From Kitasatospora phosalacinea (GTDB lineage Bacteria > Actinomycetota > Actinomycetes > Streptomycetales > Streptomycetaceae), in contig NZ_BSSA01000028.1 in the NCBI RefSeq assembly GCF_030268885.1, positions 49,265 through 113,264 of the forward strand: a DNA stretch of 64,000 nucleotides. Direction: 5' to 3'. Under the pieces are notes generated by a model that had not been told where the DNA came from, did not search any database, and worked only from the letters and a program-made list of their open reading frames with translations. Positions 8,720 through 16,620 of the stretch are shown here, piece by piece. The stretch's first letter is position 1, and each line of letters opens with the position of its first letter. The translations under genes and the position numbers were made by a program.

Positions 8720-10294
8720 TCAGCCGACGGGCGTCGGCTCCTCGGCCGCGGCGCGGCCGCGTAGGGCCAGCAGCGCGAGCAGGGCGGCGAACAGCGCGGC
8801 GCAGCCGCAGACCACGAAGCCGAGCGAGTAGCCGGTGCCGAGCGCGCTCTCGGCGAGCGGGTGCAGGGCGGAGAGCTTCGGCGAGGCCGCCGAGGCGCCG
8901 TTGACGGCCAGCGGGCCGCCCTCCTCCAGGATCGCGGTGCCCGCGCCCTTGAGCGGGCCGGGCAGGTCGGAGGCGCCGAGCGTGCTGGTGAAGCGGTCGC
9001 CGGCCCGGCTGAGGGCGATCGCGCCGATCACGGCGGGGCCCAGGGTGAAGCCGAAGTCGCGCAGCAGGTTGGTGGTGGCGCTGGCCATGCCGGCCAGGTG
9101 CGGGGGGACGGTGGTGACGGCGGTGGCGGTGACGGAGGAGACGGTCACCGCGAAGCCCAGGCCGACCAGGGCGAGCGGCGCGATCAGCGGGAGGAAGGAG
9201 TGGTCGTGGACCGGCAGGGCCGCGGCCCAGTAGTTGCCCGCCGCGATCAGCAGCAGGCCGGAGCCGAGCAGCAGGCGCGGTGCCACCGCGTTCAACAGCC
9301 GGTGGGTGACCGGCAGCATGGCCAGCGCGATGCCGTTGAGCAGCAGGAAGGCCAGGGCGGTCCGCATGGGGGGCAGTTCCTGGACGGGGCCGAGCCGGAT
9401 GCTGACCGAGTAGGCGGTGCCGAGGAAGCTGAACATGCCGACCACGGTGATGACGGAGGCGACCGCGAAGGAGCGGTTGCGGAACAGGTCCAGGCGCAGC
9501 AGCGGGGAGGAGGAGCGCAGTTCGGCGGCCACGAAGCCGACCAGGCCGAGCACCGCCAGGGCGAGGGCGATCAGCACGGGGGTGGCGGTCCAGCCGTCCT
9601 CGGGGCCCTGGATGATCGCGTAGAGCAGGGCGAACAGGCCGACGCCGATGGTGAGTTGGCCCGGCAGGTCGAGCGAGCGGCCCTCGGGGGCGCGCGACTC
9701 GTCGGCGAAGAGGGCGCTGGTCAGGGCGCTGGCCGCGCCGATCAGGGTGACGACGACGAAGGCCCAGCGCCAGGAGCCGTAGGTGGCGGTGATGCCGCCG
9801 ATCAGCGGGGCGACGAAGCCGCCGGTGGAGAGCAGGGCGGCCCACAGGGCGACGACCTTGGCCCGCTGGGCGGTGGAGGCGGCGCCCGCGGCGAGGATCG
9901 CCAGCGAGGTCGGGAAGAGCGCGGCGGCTCCGAGACCGGCCAGGGCCTGGCCGACCCAGAGCTGGTGGATGCCGTTGGCGGTGGTGCTGACGATCTCGCC
10001 GACGGCCAGCAGGGCGGCTCCGCCGACCAGCAGCCGCTTGCGGCCGAGCAGGTCGCCGAGCAGGCCGAAGGTCAGCTCCAGGACGGCGACCGGCAGCAGG
10101 AAGGCGTCCGAGATCCACGTCAACTGCGAGCCGACGGGGTGCAGTTGGCTCTGGAAGAGGCCGTTGAGGGTGGCCGGGATGGCCAGGCCGATCTGGGCCG
10201 TGCAGACGGCGAGCAGTCCGGCGACGAGCGTGCCGCGGCGCAGGGCGGGTCCGCCCTGGGCGGCGCGTGCGGGCGCGTGGGTGGGGGTGGCCAT
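8720..10294 (-). CDS. MFS transporter, DHA2-like 14-helix type
   Basis: A 524-residue membrane protein with about 14 hydrophobic segments. It has the MFS loop motif GDLLGRKRLL after helix 2 and ATYGSWRWAFVV near helix 6, typical of the drug:H+ antiporter-2 branch. It starts at the ATG 10294, which has AGGAGAAACACCC upstream. It lies downstream of the acyl-CoA ligase cluster on the same strand but behind a terminator, with its own promoter. That promoter shares a motif with the SDR promoter at 14.6 kb, so a role in uptake or export of the aromatic substrate is plausible. Sequence alone does not exclude a drug efflux role. Confidence 0.85.
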   Translation of the reverse strand: MATPTHAPARAAQGGPALRRGTLVAGLLAVCTAQIGLAIPATLNGLFQSQLHPVGSQLTWISDAFLLPVAVLELTFGLLGDLLGRKRLLVGGAALLAVGEIVSTTANGIHQLWVGQALAGLGAAALFPTSLAILAAGAASTAQRAKVVALWAALLSTGGFVAPLIGGITATYGSWRWAFVVVTLIGAASALTSALFADESRAPEGRSLDLPGQLTIGVGLFALLYAIIQGPEDGWTATPVLIALALAVLGLVGFVAAELRSSSPLLRLDLFRNRSFAVASVITVVGMFSFLGTAYSVSIRLGPVQELPPMRTALAFLLLNGIALAMLPVTHRLLNAVAPRLLLGSGLLLIAAGNYWAAALPVHDHSFLPLIAPLALVGLGFAVTVSSVTATAVTTVPPHLAGMASATTNLLRDFGFTLGPAVIGAIALSRAGDRFTSTLGASDLPGPLKGAGTAILEEGGPLAVNGASAASPKLSALHPLAESALGTGYSLGFVVCGCAALFAALLALLALRGRAAAEEPTPVG

Positions 10295-10443
10295 GGGTGT
10301 TTCTCCTGGGGGAGGGCGCGAGCTGGGGGCCCGGTCGGGGGCCGGAGCCGGGAGCGGCGTTCGCGCGGAGGGGGGCGGCTGGGCACCGGGGCGCGGGGCC
10401 GGTTCGCGTGGGCACCGAGGGGCGGGGCACCGGCCGTGCGGCG

Positions 10444-10473
10444 AATGTAGGGCCATTCTTTGTCGGCCGTCAA
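10444..10473 (-). promoter_or_regulatory. Promoter of the MFS gene
   Basis: On the minus strand TTGACG (10468-10473) and TACATT (10444-10449) are 18 bases apart, 150 bases upstream of the MFS start. The rest of 10295-10683 holds only this region and the terminator at 10559-10606. Confidence 0.6.
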
Positions 10474-10481
10474 TAATATGC
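10461..10481. promoter_or_regulatory. Motif shared with the SDR promoter (copy 1)
   Basis: Read on the plus strand, TGTCGGCCGTCAA followed eight bases later by TGC. It matches the element at 14590-14610 at 15 of 21 positions with the same offset to the -35 box, and extends beyond what a -35 box requires. It is a candidate site for the PaaX-like regulator at 14665-15477. Confidence 0.4.
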
Positions 10482-10558
10482 ACAGGATTGGCCGTCACCC
10501 GCCGCACCCGCAGCTGCCACCCGCCGCGTCCCGCACCCATCGCCGCCCCGCAGCGGCC

Positions 10559-10606
10559 GAACGGCGCGAGCGGCCGCCCCGCTCGGGGCAGCCGCTCGCG
10601 CCGTTC
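10559..10606 (-). terminator. Terminator after the aromatic-acid operon
   Basis: A perfect 16-bp stem (10559-10574 with 10591-10606), GAACGGCGCGAGCGGC and its complement, encloses a smaller CCCCG/CGGGG hairpin. It lies about 80 bases past the stop of the MaoC gene and would separate it from the MFS gene. Confidence 0.75.
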
Positions 10607-10683
10607 AGGGCCGTTCGGACGTGGCAGCCGGGCTCGGCCGCGGAGGCCGCGCCCGTGCTCGGGCGCGACCGCAGGAGCCGCGC

Positions 10684-11139
10684 TCAGGCGTAGAAGCGGT
10701 AGACCGCCTGGGCCACCACCGCGGGCTTGGCCGAGCCGTCGATCTCGACGGTCAGGTCGACGGTCACCTCGGCGCCGCCCTTCACCTCCGTCACCGAGGC
10801 GATCGCGCCGTGGACGCGGATCTTGGCGCCGACCTTGACCGGCGAGGGGAAACGGACCTTGTTGAGGCCGTAGTTGACGGCCATGGCGACGCCCTCGACC
10901 TGGAGCAGCTCGCTCCACAGCGGGATGAGCAGCGAGAGCGTCAGGTAGCCGTGGGCGATCGGGGCGCCGAACGGCCCGGCGGCGGCGCGTTCGGGATCGG
11001 TGTGGATCCACTGGTGGTCGTCGGTGGCGTCGGCGAAGGTGTTCACCCGGTCCTGGGCGATCTCCAGCCACTGGCTGTGGCCGAGGTCGGTGCCGCCGAG
11101 GGCGAGCAGGTCGGTGATGCCGTGGACGGTGCGGGGCAC
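10684..11139 (-). CDS. MaoC-like (R)-specific enoyl-CoA hydratase
   Basis: A 151-residue single hot-dog-fold hydratase. The catalytic motif DDHQWIHTDPERA places D41 and H46 as the expected Asp/His pair, and FGAPIAHGYLTLSL is the following conserved helix. Such enzymes hydrate a 2-enoyl-CoA to the (R)-3-hydroxyacyl-CoA. It is last in an operon of SDR, amidohydrolase and acyl-CoA ligase and would supply the hydration step between the ligase and the dehydrogenase. It starts at GTG 11139 after AAGGAC, 69 bases behind the ligase stop. Confidence 0.88.
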   Translation of the reverse strand: MPRTVHGITDLLALGGTDLGHSQWLEIAQDRVNTFADATDDHQWIHTDPERAAAGPFGAPIAHGYLTLSLLIPLWSELLQVEGVAMAVNYGLNKVRFPSPVKVGAKIRVHGAIASVTEVKGGAEVTVDLTVEIDGSAKPAVVAQAVYRFYA

Positions 11140-11208
11140 GTGGGGGTCCTTCCGGGTGGGCGCGCCGGGGCGCGCGGGGAGCGGGCGGGGGCGGGCACGG
11201 GGGAGCGG

Positions 11209-12708
11209 TCAGGGCTGCCCGTGGGTGGTGCGGAGCGGCCCCTTGAGGAGCTTGCCCGCGCCGCTGCGGGGCAGCGCCTCGGTGAAGCGCACGGACTTGG
11301 GGATCTTGTAGCGGGCCAGTCGGCCGTCGAGGTGGGCGAGGATCTCCTCGGCGCTCGCGGTGGCGCCGGGCTGCAGCACCACGACGGCCCGCCCCACCTC
11401 GCCCCACTTCTCGTCGGGGACGCCGAACACGGCGCACTCGGCGACGGCGGGGTGCTCCAGCAGGGCGTCCTCCACCTCGGCGGGGTAGATGTTCTCCCCG
11501 CCGGAGATGATCATGTCCTTGAGGCGGTCGACCAGCCGGACGTAGCCCTCCTCGTCCCGGACGGCGACGTCGCCGGAGCGGAACCAGGTGCCGTCGTGGT
11601 AGGCGTTCGCGGTCTCCTGCGGCAGTCCCCAGTAGCCGGGGGTGACGTTGGGGCCGCTGACCACCACCTCGCCGGGTTCGCCGACGCCGACTTCCTCGCC
11701 CGCCGGGTCGAGCAGCCGGACGTCGGTGAAGAAGTGCGGTACGCCCGCCGTCCCGGCGTGCTCCAGGGCGTCCGCCCGGTCGAGCAGCAGCACGCCGGGG
11801 GCGGCCTCGGTCATGCCGTAGCCCTGGACGAACGCCAGCCCGAGGTCGAGGTAGGCGCGGATGGTGCGGGCGGGCACGGGCGCGCCGCCGCACATCAGGT
11901 TGCGCAGGCTGCGCAGGTCGGCCCCGGCCCAGCCGGGGGCCTGGGCCATCGCGTCGTACATGGCCGGGACGCCGAACAGGCAGGTGATCCCCAGCTGTTC
12001 GACCAGTGCGAGGGTGCGTTCGGCGTCGAATCCGGACTCCAGGACGGCGGTGCCGCCCTTGAGCAGGGTCGGCAGACAGGTCATGTTGAGCGCGGCGGTG
12101 TGGAACAGCGGCGCGCTGACCAGGGTGACCTCGTCGCTCGCCAGGTCGACGTCGACCACCACGTTGAGGCTGTTCCAGATGACGTTGCCGTGGGTCAGCA
12201 GGGCGCCCTTGGGGCGGCCGGTGGTCCCCGAGGTGTACATGATCATGCACAGGTCCTCGTGGGCCACCGGCAGGTCGGGCACCTCGCCGGGGGCCTGGGC
12301 GAGCAACGCCTCGTACTCCGGCCCCTCGACCTCCCACACCTCGGCGTCCGCGGACAGCTCCGCCAGCAGGGCCGCGTCCTGACGGACCGCCAGCAGCAGG
12401 GCGCTGCCGGAGTCGCGGAGCTGGTGGCCCAGTTCCGGCGGGGCCAGCCGGGTGTTGAGCGGCACGAAGACCGCGCCCAGCCGCCCGAGGGCGAAGAGGG
12501 TCTCCAGGAAGGCGGGGTGGTTGGGGCCGAGGAAGGCGACCCGGTCGCCGCGGCGCACCCCCCGCCGCTGCAGCAGGTGCGCCAACCCGCTGGAGCGGCG
12601 GTGCAGTTCGGCGTAGCTGGTGGACCGGCCCTCATGGACGAGGGCGGTGCGGTGCGGTGTCTTGCGGGCCCGGCGGGCGGGCCAGGAACCGATGCCTTGG
12701 TCGTGCAA
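11209..12708 (-). CDS. Acyl-CoA ligase (AMP-forming)
   Basis: A 499-residue ANL-superfamily ligase that activates a carboxylic acid to its CoA thioester. The phosphate-binding loop YTSGTTGRPKG is at 158-168. Further on are the adenylate motif QGYGMTEAAPG, the hinge-side SGDVAVRDEEGYVRLVDRLKD, the GGENIYPAEVE segment, and the catalytic lysine in PRSGAGKLLKG. The start is a TTG at 12708 with GGAGGAG seven bases upstream; no better ATG or GTG is available. It sits 21 bases behind the amidohydrolase gene. The operon context favours an aryl-propenoic acid such as ferulate or p-coumarate, but a fatty acid cannot be excluded. Confidence 0.88.
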   Translation of the reverse strand: MHDQGIGSWPARRARKTPHRTALVHEGRSTSYAELHRRSSGLAHLLQRRGVRRGDRVAFLGPNHPAFLETLFALGRLGAVFVPLNTRLAPPELGHQLRDSGSALLLAVRQDAALLAELSADAEVWEVEGPEYEALLAQAPGEVPDLPVAHEDLCMIMYTSGTTGRPKGALLTHGNVIWNSLNVVVDVDLASDEVTLVSAPLFHTAALNMTCLPTLLKGGTAVLESGFDAERTLALVEQLGITCLFGVPAMYDAMAQAPGWAGADLRSLRNLMCGGAPVPARTIRAYLDLGLAFVQGYGMTEAAPGVLLLDRADALEHAGTAGVPHFFTDVRLLDPAGEEVGVGEPGEVVVSGPNVTPGYWGLPQETANAYHDGTWFRSGDVAVRDEEGYVRLVDRLKDMIISGGENIYPAEVEDALLEHPAVAECAVFGVPDEKWGEVGRAVVVLQPGATASAEEILAHLDGRLARYKIPKSVRFTEALPRSGAGKLLKGPLRTTHGQP

Positions 12709-12729
12709 CGCGGGGCTCCTCCGTCTGCG

Positions 12730-13623
12730 TCACTGCTGCTGGTCGAGGCCGAGCAGGCGGGCGGCGTTGTGCTTGAGGATCTTCGGCCGCACCTCGTCCT
12801 TGATCGGCAGCTGCGCGAAGTCGGCCAGCCAGCGGTCGGGGCTGATCAGCGGGTAGTCGGAGCCGAACAGCACCTTGTCCTGGAGCAGGCTGTTGGCGTA
12901 CTTCACCAGCTGCGGCGGGAAGTACTTCGGCGACCAGCCGGACAGGTCGATGTACACCTGCGGCTTGTGGGTGGCCACCGCCAGCGCCTCGTCCTGCCAG
13001 GGGAAGGACGGGTGGGCCAGGACGATCGGCATCCCGGGGAAGTCCGCGGCGACGTCGTCCACCAGCATCGGGTTCGAGTACTTCAGCCGGATGCCCCCGC
13101 CGCCGGGCGCACCGGCGCCGATGCCGGTCTGCCCGGTGTGGAAGACCGCGATGGCGCCGGCCTCCTCGATCGCCTCGTACAGCGGGTAGGCCAGCCGGTC
13201 GTTGGGGAAGAACGCCTGCACGTTGGGGTGGAACTTGAAGCCGCGGACGCCGTGCTCCTCGACCAGGCGGCGCACCTGGCGCACCCCGGCCCGGCCCTTG
13301 TACGGGTCGATGCTGGCGAACGGGACGATCACGTCGGGGTGCTGCCGGGCGGCCTCGGCGACCTCCTCGTTGGGGACGGCCGGGGTGCCGGTGGCGTGCT
13401 CGGCGTCCACGGTGAAGACCACGCAGGCCATCTTCCGCTCGCGGTAGTGGGCGGCGATCTCCGGCAGGGTCGGGCGGCGGTGGTCGGCGTGGAAGTAGGC
13501 GCCGGCGGCGGCGTCGAGCTCCTCGGAGAGCGAGCCGTGCCCGCTGGCGGAGACCTCGGCGTGGGTGTGGACGTCGATCGCGACCAGGTCGTCGAGCGAC
13601 AGGCGGGGCTGCTGGGGGCTCAT
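12730..13623 (-). CDS. Amidohydrolase 2 family metal-dependent hydrolase
   Basis: A 297-residue TIM-barrel metalloenzyme. DVHTHAEV gives the first two metal ligands (H19, H21), RGFKFHPN and VLAHPSFPW further histidines, and LFGSDYPL the barrel-end Asp. The family includes decarboxylases and C-C hydrolases as well as amidases. Within an operon of ligase, MaoC hydratase and SDR it may cleave a beta-keto or beta-hydroxy acyl-CoA instead of a thiolase; a comparable gene set handles hydroxycinnamates in Rhodococcus jostii RHA1 (cou genes). That role is inferred. The ATG at 13623 lies 14 bases after the SDR stop. Confidence 0.8.
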   Translation of the reverse strand: MSPQQPRLSLDDLVAIDVHTHAEVSASGHGSLSEELDAAAGAYFHADHRRPTLPEIAAHYRERKMACVVFTVDAEHATGTPAVPNEEVAEAARQHPDVIVPFASIDPYKGRAGVRQVRRLVEEHGVRGFKFHPNVQAFFPNDRLAYPLYEAIEEAGAIAVFHTGQTGIGAGAPGGGGIRLKYSNPMLVDDVAADFPGMPIVLAHPSFPWQDEALAVATHKPQVYIDLSGWSPKYFPPQLVKYANSLLQDKVLFGSDYPLISPDRWLADFAQLPIKDEVRPKILKHNAARLLGLDQQQ

Positions 13624-13637
13624 CGGGGGGCCGCCGT

Positions 13638-14540
13638 TCAGATCCGCGGGGCGGGGATGCCGTAGGTCTCGGGCACCCGTCCGACCGTCACCGGCCAGGC
13701 CGCGGCGATCGCGTCGGCGCTCCAGCCGCCGTCGGCGTAGGCGACCGAGACCTCCTGCGGGTGCGACCACAGGGCCAGCTTGTCGCCGCCGATGCCGATG
13801 CACTGGCCGGTGACGTCCGCGGAGGCGTCGGAGGCGAGGTAGGTGACCAGGGAGGCGACGTCCTCGGGGGTGCCGAAGCCCTCGCCCTTGCGCAGGCTGT
13901 CCGGCAGCGGGGTGCCGTGCTGCTCCAGCGCCTCGACGTGCGGGGCGAAGGCGGGGATGGTCCTGGTCATCGCGGTGGCGGCGACCGGGATCACCGCGTT
14001 GGCGGTGATGCCCGCCTTGGCCAGCTCCATCGCCCAGGTGCGCACCATGGCGGCGATCCCGGCCTTGGCGGCGGCGTAGTTGGTCTGCCCGAAGTTGCCG
14101 CGCTGGCCCGCCGGGGAGCCCGCGACGACGATGCGGCCGCCCTCGCCCTGCTCGCGCATCCGCGCCACGGCGGCGCGCACGCAGGTGAAGGTGCCGCGCA
14201 GGTGCACCTGGACGACCGTGTCGAAGTCCTCGTCGGACATCTTCCACAGCACCCGGTCGCGCAGCACGCCCGCGTTGGTGACCATCACGTCCAGCCGCCC
14301 GAACGCCTCGACGGCCCGCGCGACCAGCGCCTCGGCGGTCTCCGTGGTGCCGACCGCACCGACCTCGGCGACCGCCCGGCCGCCCGCCGCCTCGATCTCC
14401 TTCACCGCGGCGGCGGCCGCCCCGGCGTCCACGTCGTTGACCACGACCGCCGCGCCGGAGGCGGCGAGCGCCTTGGCGTAGGCGAGTCCGAGACCGCGGC
14501 CGCTGCCGGTGACCACGGCGACCTTGCCGTTCAGATCCAT
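13638..14540 (-). CDS. SDR family oxidoreductase (3-hydroxyacyl-CoA dehydrogenase type)
   Basis: A 300-residue classical short-chain dehydrogenase. TGSGRGLG (11-18) binds the cofactor, with NAG at 89-91 and the catalytic S142, Y155 and K159 (NYAAAK). The C-terminal extension of about 60 residues after the Rossmann core resembles SDRs of peroxisomal multifunctional enzyme type. It should oxidise the 3-hydroxyacyl-CoA produced by the MaoC hydratase. It is the first gene of the operon, 27 bases below the predicted transcription start, with GAAGGAG before the ATG, and divergent from the PaaX-like regulator. Confidence 0.87.
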   Translation of the reverse strand: MDLNGKVAVVTGSGRGLGLAYAKALAASGAAVVVNDVDAGAAAAAVKEIEAAGGRAVAEVGAVGTTETAEALVARAVEAFGRLDVMVTNAGVLRDRVLWKMSDEDFDTVVQVHLRGTFTCVRAAVARMREQGEGGRIVVAGSPAGQRGNFGQTNYAAAKAGIAAMVRTWAMELAKAGITANAVIPVAATAMTRTIPAFAPHVEALEQHGTPLPDSLRKGEGFGTPEDVASLVTYLASDASADVTGQCIGIGGDKLALWSHPQEVSVAYADGGWSADAIAAAWPVTVGRVPETYGIPAPRI

Positions 14541-14573
14541 GGTGCTTCTCCTTCGAGGGGTGGAACCGGCCTC

Positions 14574-14602
14574 AACTTAGGCAGGTTTGTGTTAGCCGTC
14601 AA
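14574..14602 (-). promoter_or_regulatory. Promoter of the SDR-ligase operon
   Basis: On the minus strand TTGACG (14597-14602) and TAAGTT (14574-14579) are 17 bases apart. The pair drives the SDR gene and overlaps the shared motif at 14590-14610. Confidence 0.65.
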
Positions 14603-14610
14603 GATATTGC
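14590..14610. promoter_or_regulatory. Motif shared with the MFS promoter (copy 2)
   Basis: Read on the plus strand, TGTTAGCCGTCAA followed eight bases later by TGC; see 10461-10481. Lying 55 bases before the PaaX-like gene and over the SDR -35 box, it is a natural place for that regulator to bind both its own and the operon promoter. Confidence 0.4.
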
Positions 14611-14652
14611 CAAACATTGCGGTGCCCGCTCCGGCCGCCCGGGCCGGGGTCC

Positions 14653-14658
14653 TAGGCT
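14653..14658 (+). promoter_or_regulatory. -10 element of a probably leaderless PaaX-like transcript
   Basis: TAGGCT ends six bases before the GTG start at 14665, so transcription would begin at or next to the start codon. No Shine-Dalgarno sequence is present, which suits leaderless translation, common in actinobacteria. Confidence 0.5.
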
Positions 14659-14664
14659 GGGGCC

Positions 14665-15477
14665 GTGATCGATCTCGACCCCGCCCCGCGCCCCCAGTCC
14701 CTGATGCTCACCTTCTTCGGCGTCCACGTCCTGGGACGGGACGTGGCACTCTCCTCCGGCTGCGTCATCGAGGTCTTCGAGCGGGTCGGCGTCACCGAGG
14801 AGGCGGTGCGCTCCACGCTGACCCGGATGGTCAACCGCGGCCTGCTCGCCCGGCACCGGCAGGGGCGCAAGATGTACTTCGGCCTGACCCCGCGCGCCGT
14901 GGACGTCCTGCGCGACGGCCACCAGCGGGTCTGGAACACCGGCGCGGTCAACCGCGACTGGCGGGGGCAGTGGACCCTGGTCGGGTTCTCGCTGCCGGAG
15001 GCCTGGCGGCGCCAGCGCCACGACCTGCGCTCCCGGCTGACCTGGGGCGGCTTCGGGCCGCTGCAGAACGGCCTGTGGGTGGCGCCCGGCGAGGTGGACG
15101 TCGCCGCGCTGCTCGGCGACCTCGAACTCGACGCCCACCTGCGGGTGTTCCGGGGCACCGTGCTGGCGCCGACCGAGGTCGCGCAGGTGGTGGAGTCCGC
15201 CTTCGACACGGCGGCCATCGCCGCCGGCTACCGCGCCTTCCTGGAGCGCTGGGGCGACGGCGCGGGCGCGGACGGGGACCCGGTGCGGCGGCAGCTGCTG
15301 CTGCACACCGACTGGCTCGAACTCGTCCGCACCGACCCGCACCTGCCCGCCGAGCACCTGCCCGCCGACTGGCCCGCGATCCGGGCCGAGGAGCTGTTCC
15401 GCGGCATCGCCCGGGAGGTCGCCCCGGCCGCCGCCGAGGAGGCCGCCCGGCTGCTGGACACGATCGGCACGGGGTGA
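14665..15477 (+). CDS. PaaX family transcriptional regulator
   Basis: A 270-residue PaaX-type repressor. The N-terminal winged helix (about 10-80) contains RVGVTEEAVRSTLTRMVNRG, then LLARHRQGRKMYFGLT. The middle ferredoxin-like domain (WRGQWTLVGFSLPE, about 100-180) and the C-terminal helical domain (DWLELVRTDPHLPAEHLP) follow. PaaX itself responds to phenylacetyl-CoA, so an aryl-CoA thioester made by the neighbouring ligase is a reasonable inducer here. It is divergent from the SDR operon, and its stop is 10 bases from that of the converging reductase gene. Confidence 0.85.
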   Translation: MIDLDPAPRPQSLMLTFFGVHVLGRDVALSSGCVIEVFERVGVTEEAVRSTLTRMVNRGLLARHRQGRKMYFGLTPRAVDVLRDGHQRVWNTGAVNRDWRGQWTLVGFSLPEAWRRQRHDLRSRLTWGGFGPLQNGLWVAPGEVDVAALLGDLELDAHLRVFRGTVLAPTEVAQVVESAFDTAAIAAGYRAFLERWGDGAGADGDPVRRQLLLHTDWLELVRTDPHLPAEHLPADWPAIRAEELFRGIAREVAPAAAEEAARLLDTIGTG

Positions 15478-15487
15478 GCCGGGCGGC

Positions 15488-16444
15488 TCACAGGTCGAGC
15501 ACGAGCCGCTCCCCCAGGCAGCGCGAGACGCAGACCATCATGCTGGCGGACTCCGCCCGCTCCGCCTCGGTGAGCAGCGAGTCCCGGTGCTCGGGGCGCC
15601 CCTCCAGGACGTCGGTCTCGCACGTCCCGCAGGTGCCCTGCTCGCAGGAGTAGAGGACGTCCACCCCGGCCCCGCGGAGGGTCTGCAGCACCGAGGCGTC
15701 CGCGGGCACCGTCAGGGTGAGCCCCGAGCGGGCCAGCACCAGGGTGAAGGGCCGGTCCGCCCCGGCCGCGGCCGCCTCGCGCGGCTGGAACCGCTCGACC
15801 CGGGCGGGCGGGCGCCCGGTGCGCTCGCAGTGCTGCTCGACGGCCTCCAGCAGCGGGCGGGGGCCGCAGCAGTAGACCTCGGCCCGCTCGCCCAGCGCGT
15901 CGAGGTGGGCGGCCAGGTCGGGCCGGCCGTGCTCGTCCCGGGGCCGGAGCAGGACGCGCGGCCCGTAGCGCTCGGCGAGCTCCCCGGCGAAGGCCATCGT
16001 GGCGCGGGAGCGGCCGACGTAGAGCAGCGTCCAGTCGGCCCCGGCCGCCTCGGCGGCGGCCAGCATCGGCACCAGCGGGGTGATCCCGACGCCGCCCGCG
16101 ACGAACAGGTACTGCGGGGCGGGCAGCAGCGCGAAGTGGTTGCGCGGCCCCCGCACCCGCACGCCCGTGCCCGGGCGGAGCGCGTCGTGGACCCGGACCG
16201 AGCCGCCGCGCCCGCCGGGTTCGCGCAGCACGGCGACGGTCCAGGCGGCGCCCTCGGCCGGGTCGCCGCACAGCGAGTACTGGCGCTCCAGCCCGTCGCC
16301 GAGCAGCAGGTCGAGGTGGGCGCCGGGCGTCCAGTCGGGCAGCGGGCCGCCGTCGGGGCGGGCCAGGGTGAGCGAGACGACGCCCTCGGCCTCCTCCCGG
16401 CGGGCGGTGACCACCAGGTCCAGCGTCCGTTCGGGCGCGGTCAC
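15488..16444 (-). CDS. vanB: Vanillate O-demethylase reductase-like protein (FMN, 2Fe-2S)
   Basis: A 318-residue phthalate-dioxygenase-reductase-type electron donor. RQYSL (54-58) binds the flavin, GGVGITP (117-123) starts the NAD(P)H domain, and the C-terminal ferredoxin has C267, C272, C275 and C305 in CEQGTCGTC and the later VCVSRC. It would pass electrons from NAD(P)H to the oxygenase at 16617-17645. The GTG at 16444 overlaps the stop of the 59-residue gene (GTGA) and follows GGAAGGAGAACGGCC, so it is preferred over an upstream ATG at 16504. The vanillate assignment rests on its partner; other methoxy- or ring-hydroxylated aromatics are possible. Confidence 0.82.
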   Translation of the reverse strand: MTAPERTLDLVVTARREEAEGVVSLTLARPDGGPLPDWTPGAHLDLLLGDGLERQYSLCGDPAEGAAWTVAVLREPGGRGGSVRVHDALRPGTGVRVRGPRNHFALLPAPQYLFVAGGVGITPLVPMLAAAEAAGADWTLLYVGRSRATMAFAGELAERYGPRVLLRPRDEHGRPDLAAHLDALGERAEVYCCGPRPLLEAVEQHCERTGRPPARVERFQPREAAAAGADRPFTLVLARSGLTLTVPADASVLQTLRGAGVDVLYSCEQGTCGTCETDVLEGRPEHRDSLLTEAERAESASMMVCVSRCLGERLVLDL

Positions 16445-16620
16445 GGCCGTTCTCCTTCCGGCGGCGGGGCGGCGTGGCGGGGGTGGTCGAGCAGCCAGGT
16501 CCACACGGCGACCGGGTCCGGCAGGGTGGAGCGCACGCCGCAGAAGCAGCGGGCCTCCAGCACGTCGCCGCCGGGCAGCCAGTCGACGCGGTACACCCGG
16601 CGCTCCGGGTCGCCGCTCAC
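16441..16620 (-). CDS. 59-residue protein between oxygenase and reductase genes
   Basis: A small frame starting at GTG 16620 overlaps the oxygenase stop (GTGA) and ends in another GTGA overlap with the reductase start, the pattern of translational coupling on both sides. The protein has a compact core RVDWLPGGDVLEARCFCG, then SDPVAV-like and WTWLLDHP segments (VRSTLPDPVAVWTWLLDHPR), and a proline-rich tail that encodes the reductase ribosome binding site. The two cysteines in CFCG could bind metal or iron-sulfur, or stabilise the complex. I do not recognise a named family. Its conservation of frame between the two partners argues that it is a real subunit or accessory factor of the demethylase. 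Confidence 0.7.
   Translation of the reverse strand: MSGDPERRVYRVDWLPGGDVLEARCFCGVRSTLPDPVAVWTWLLDHPRHAAPPPEGERP

Noticed and set aside
10120..10473. 117-codon minus-strand frame ahead of the MFS gene
   Set aside because: It overlaps the MFS coding region in another frame and is arginine/proline-rich, with no domain or ribosome binding site.
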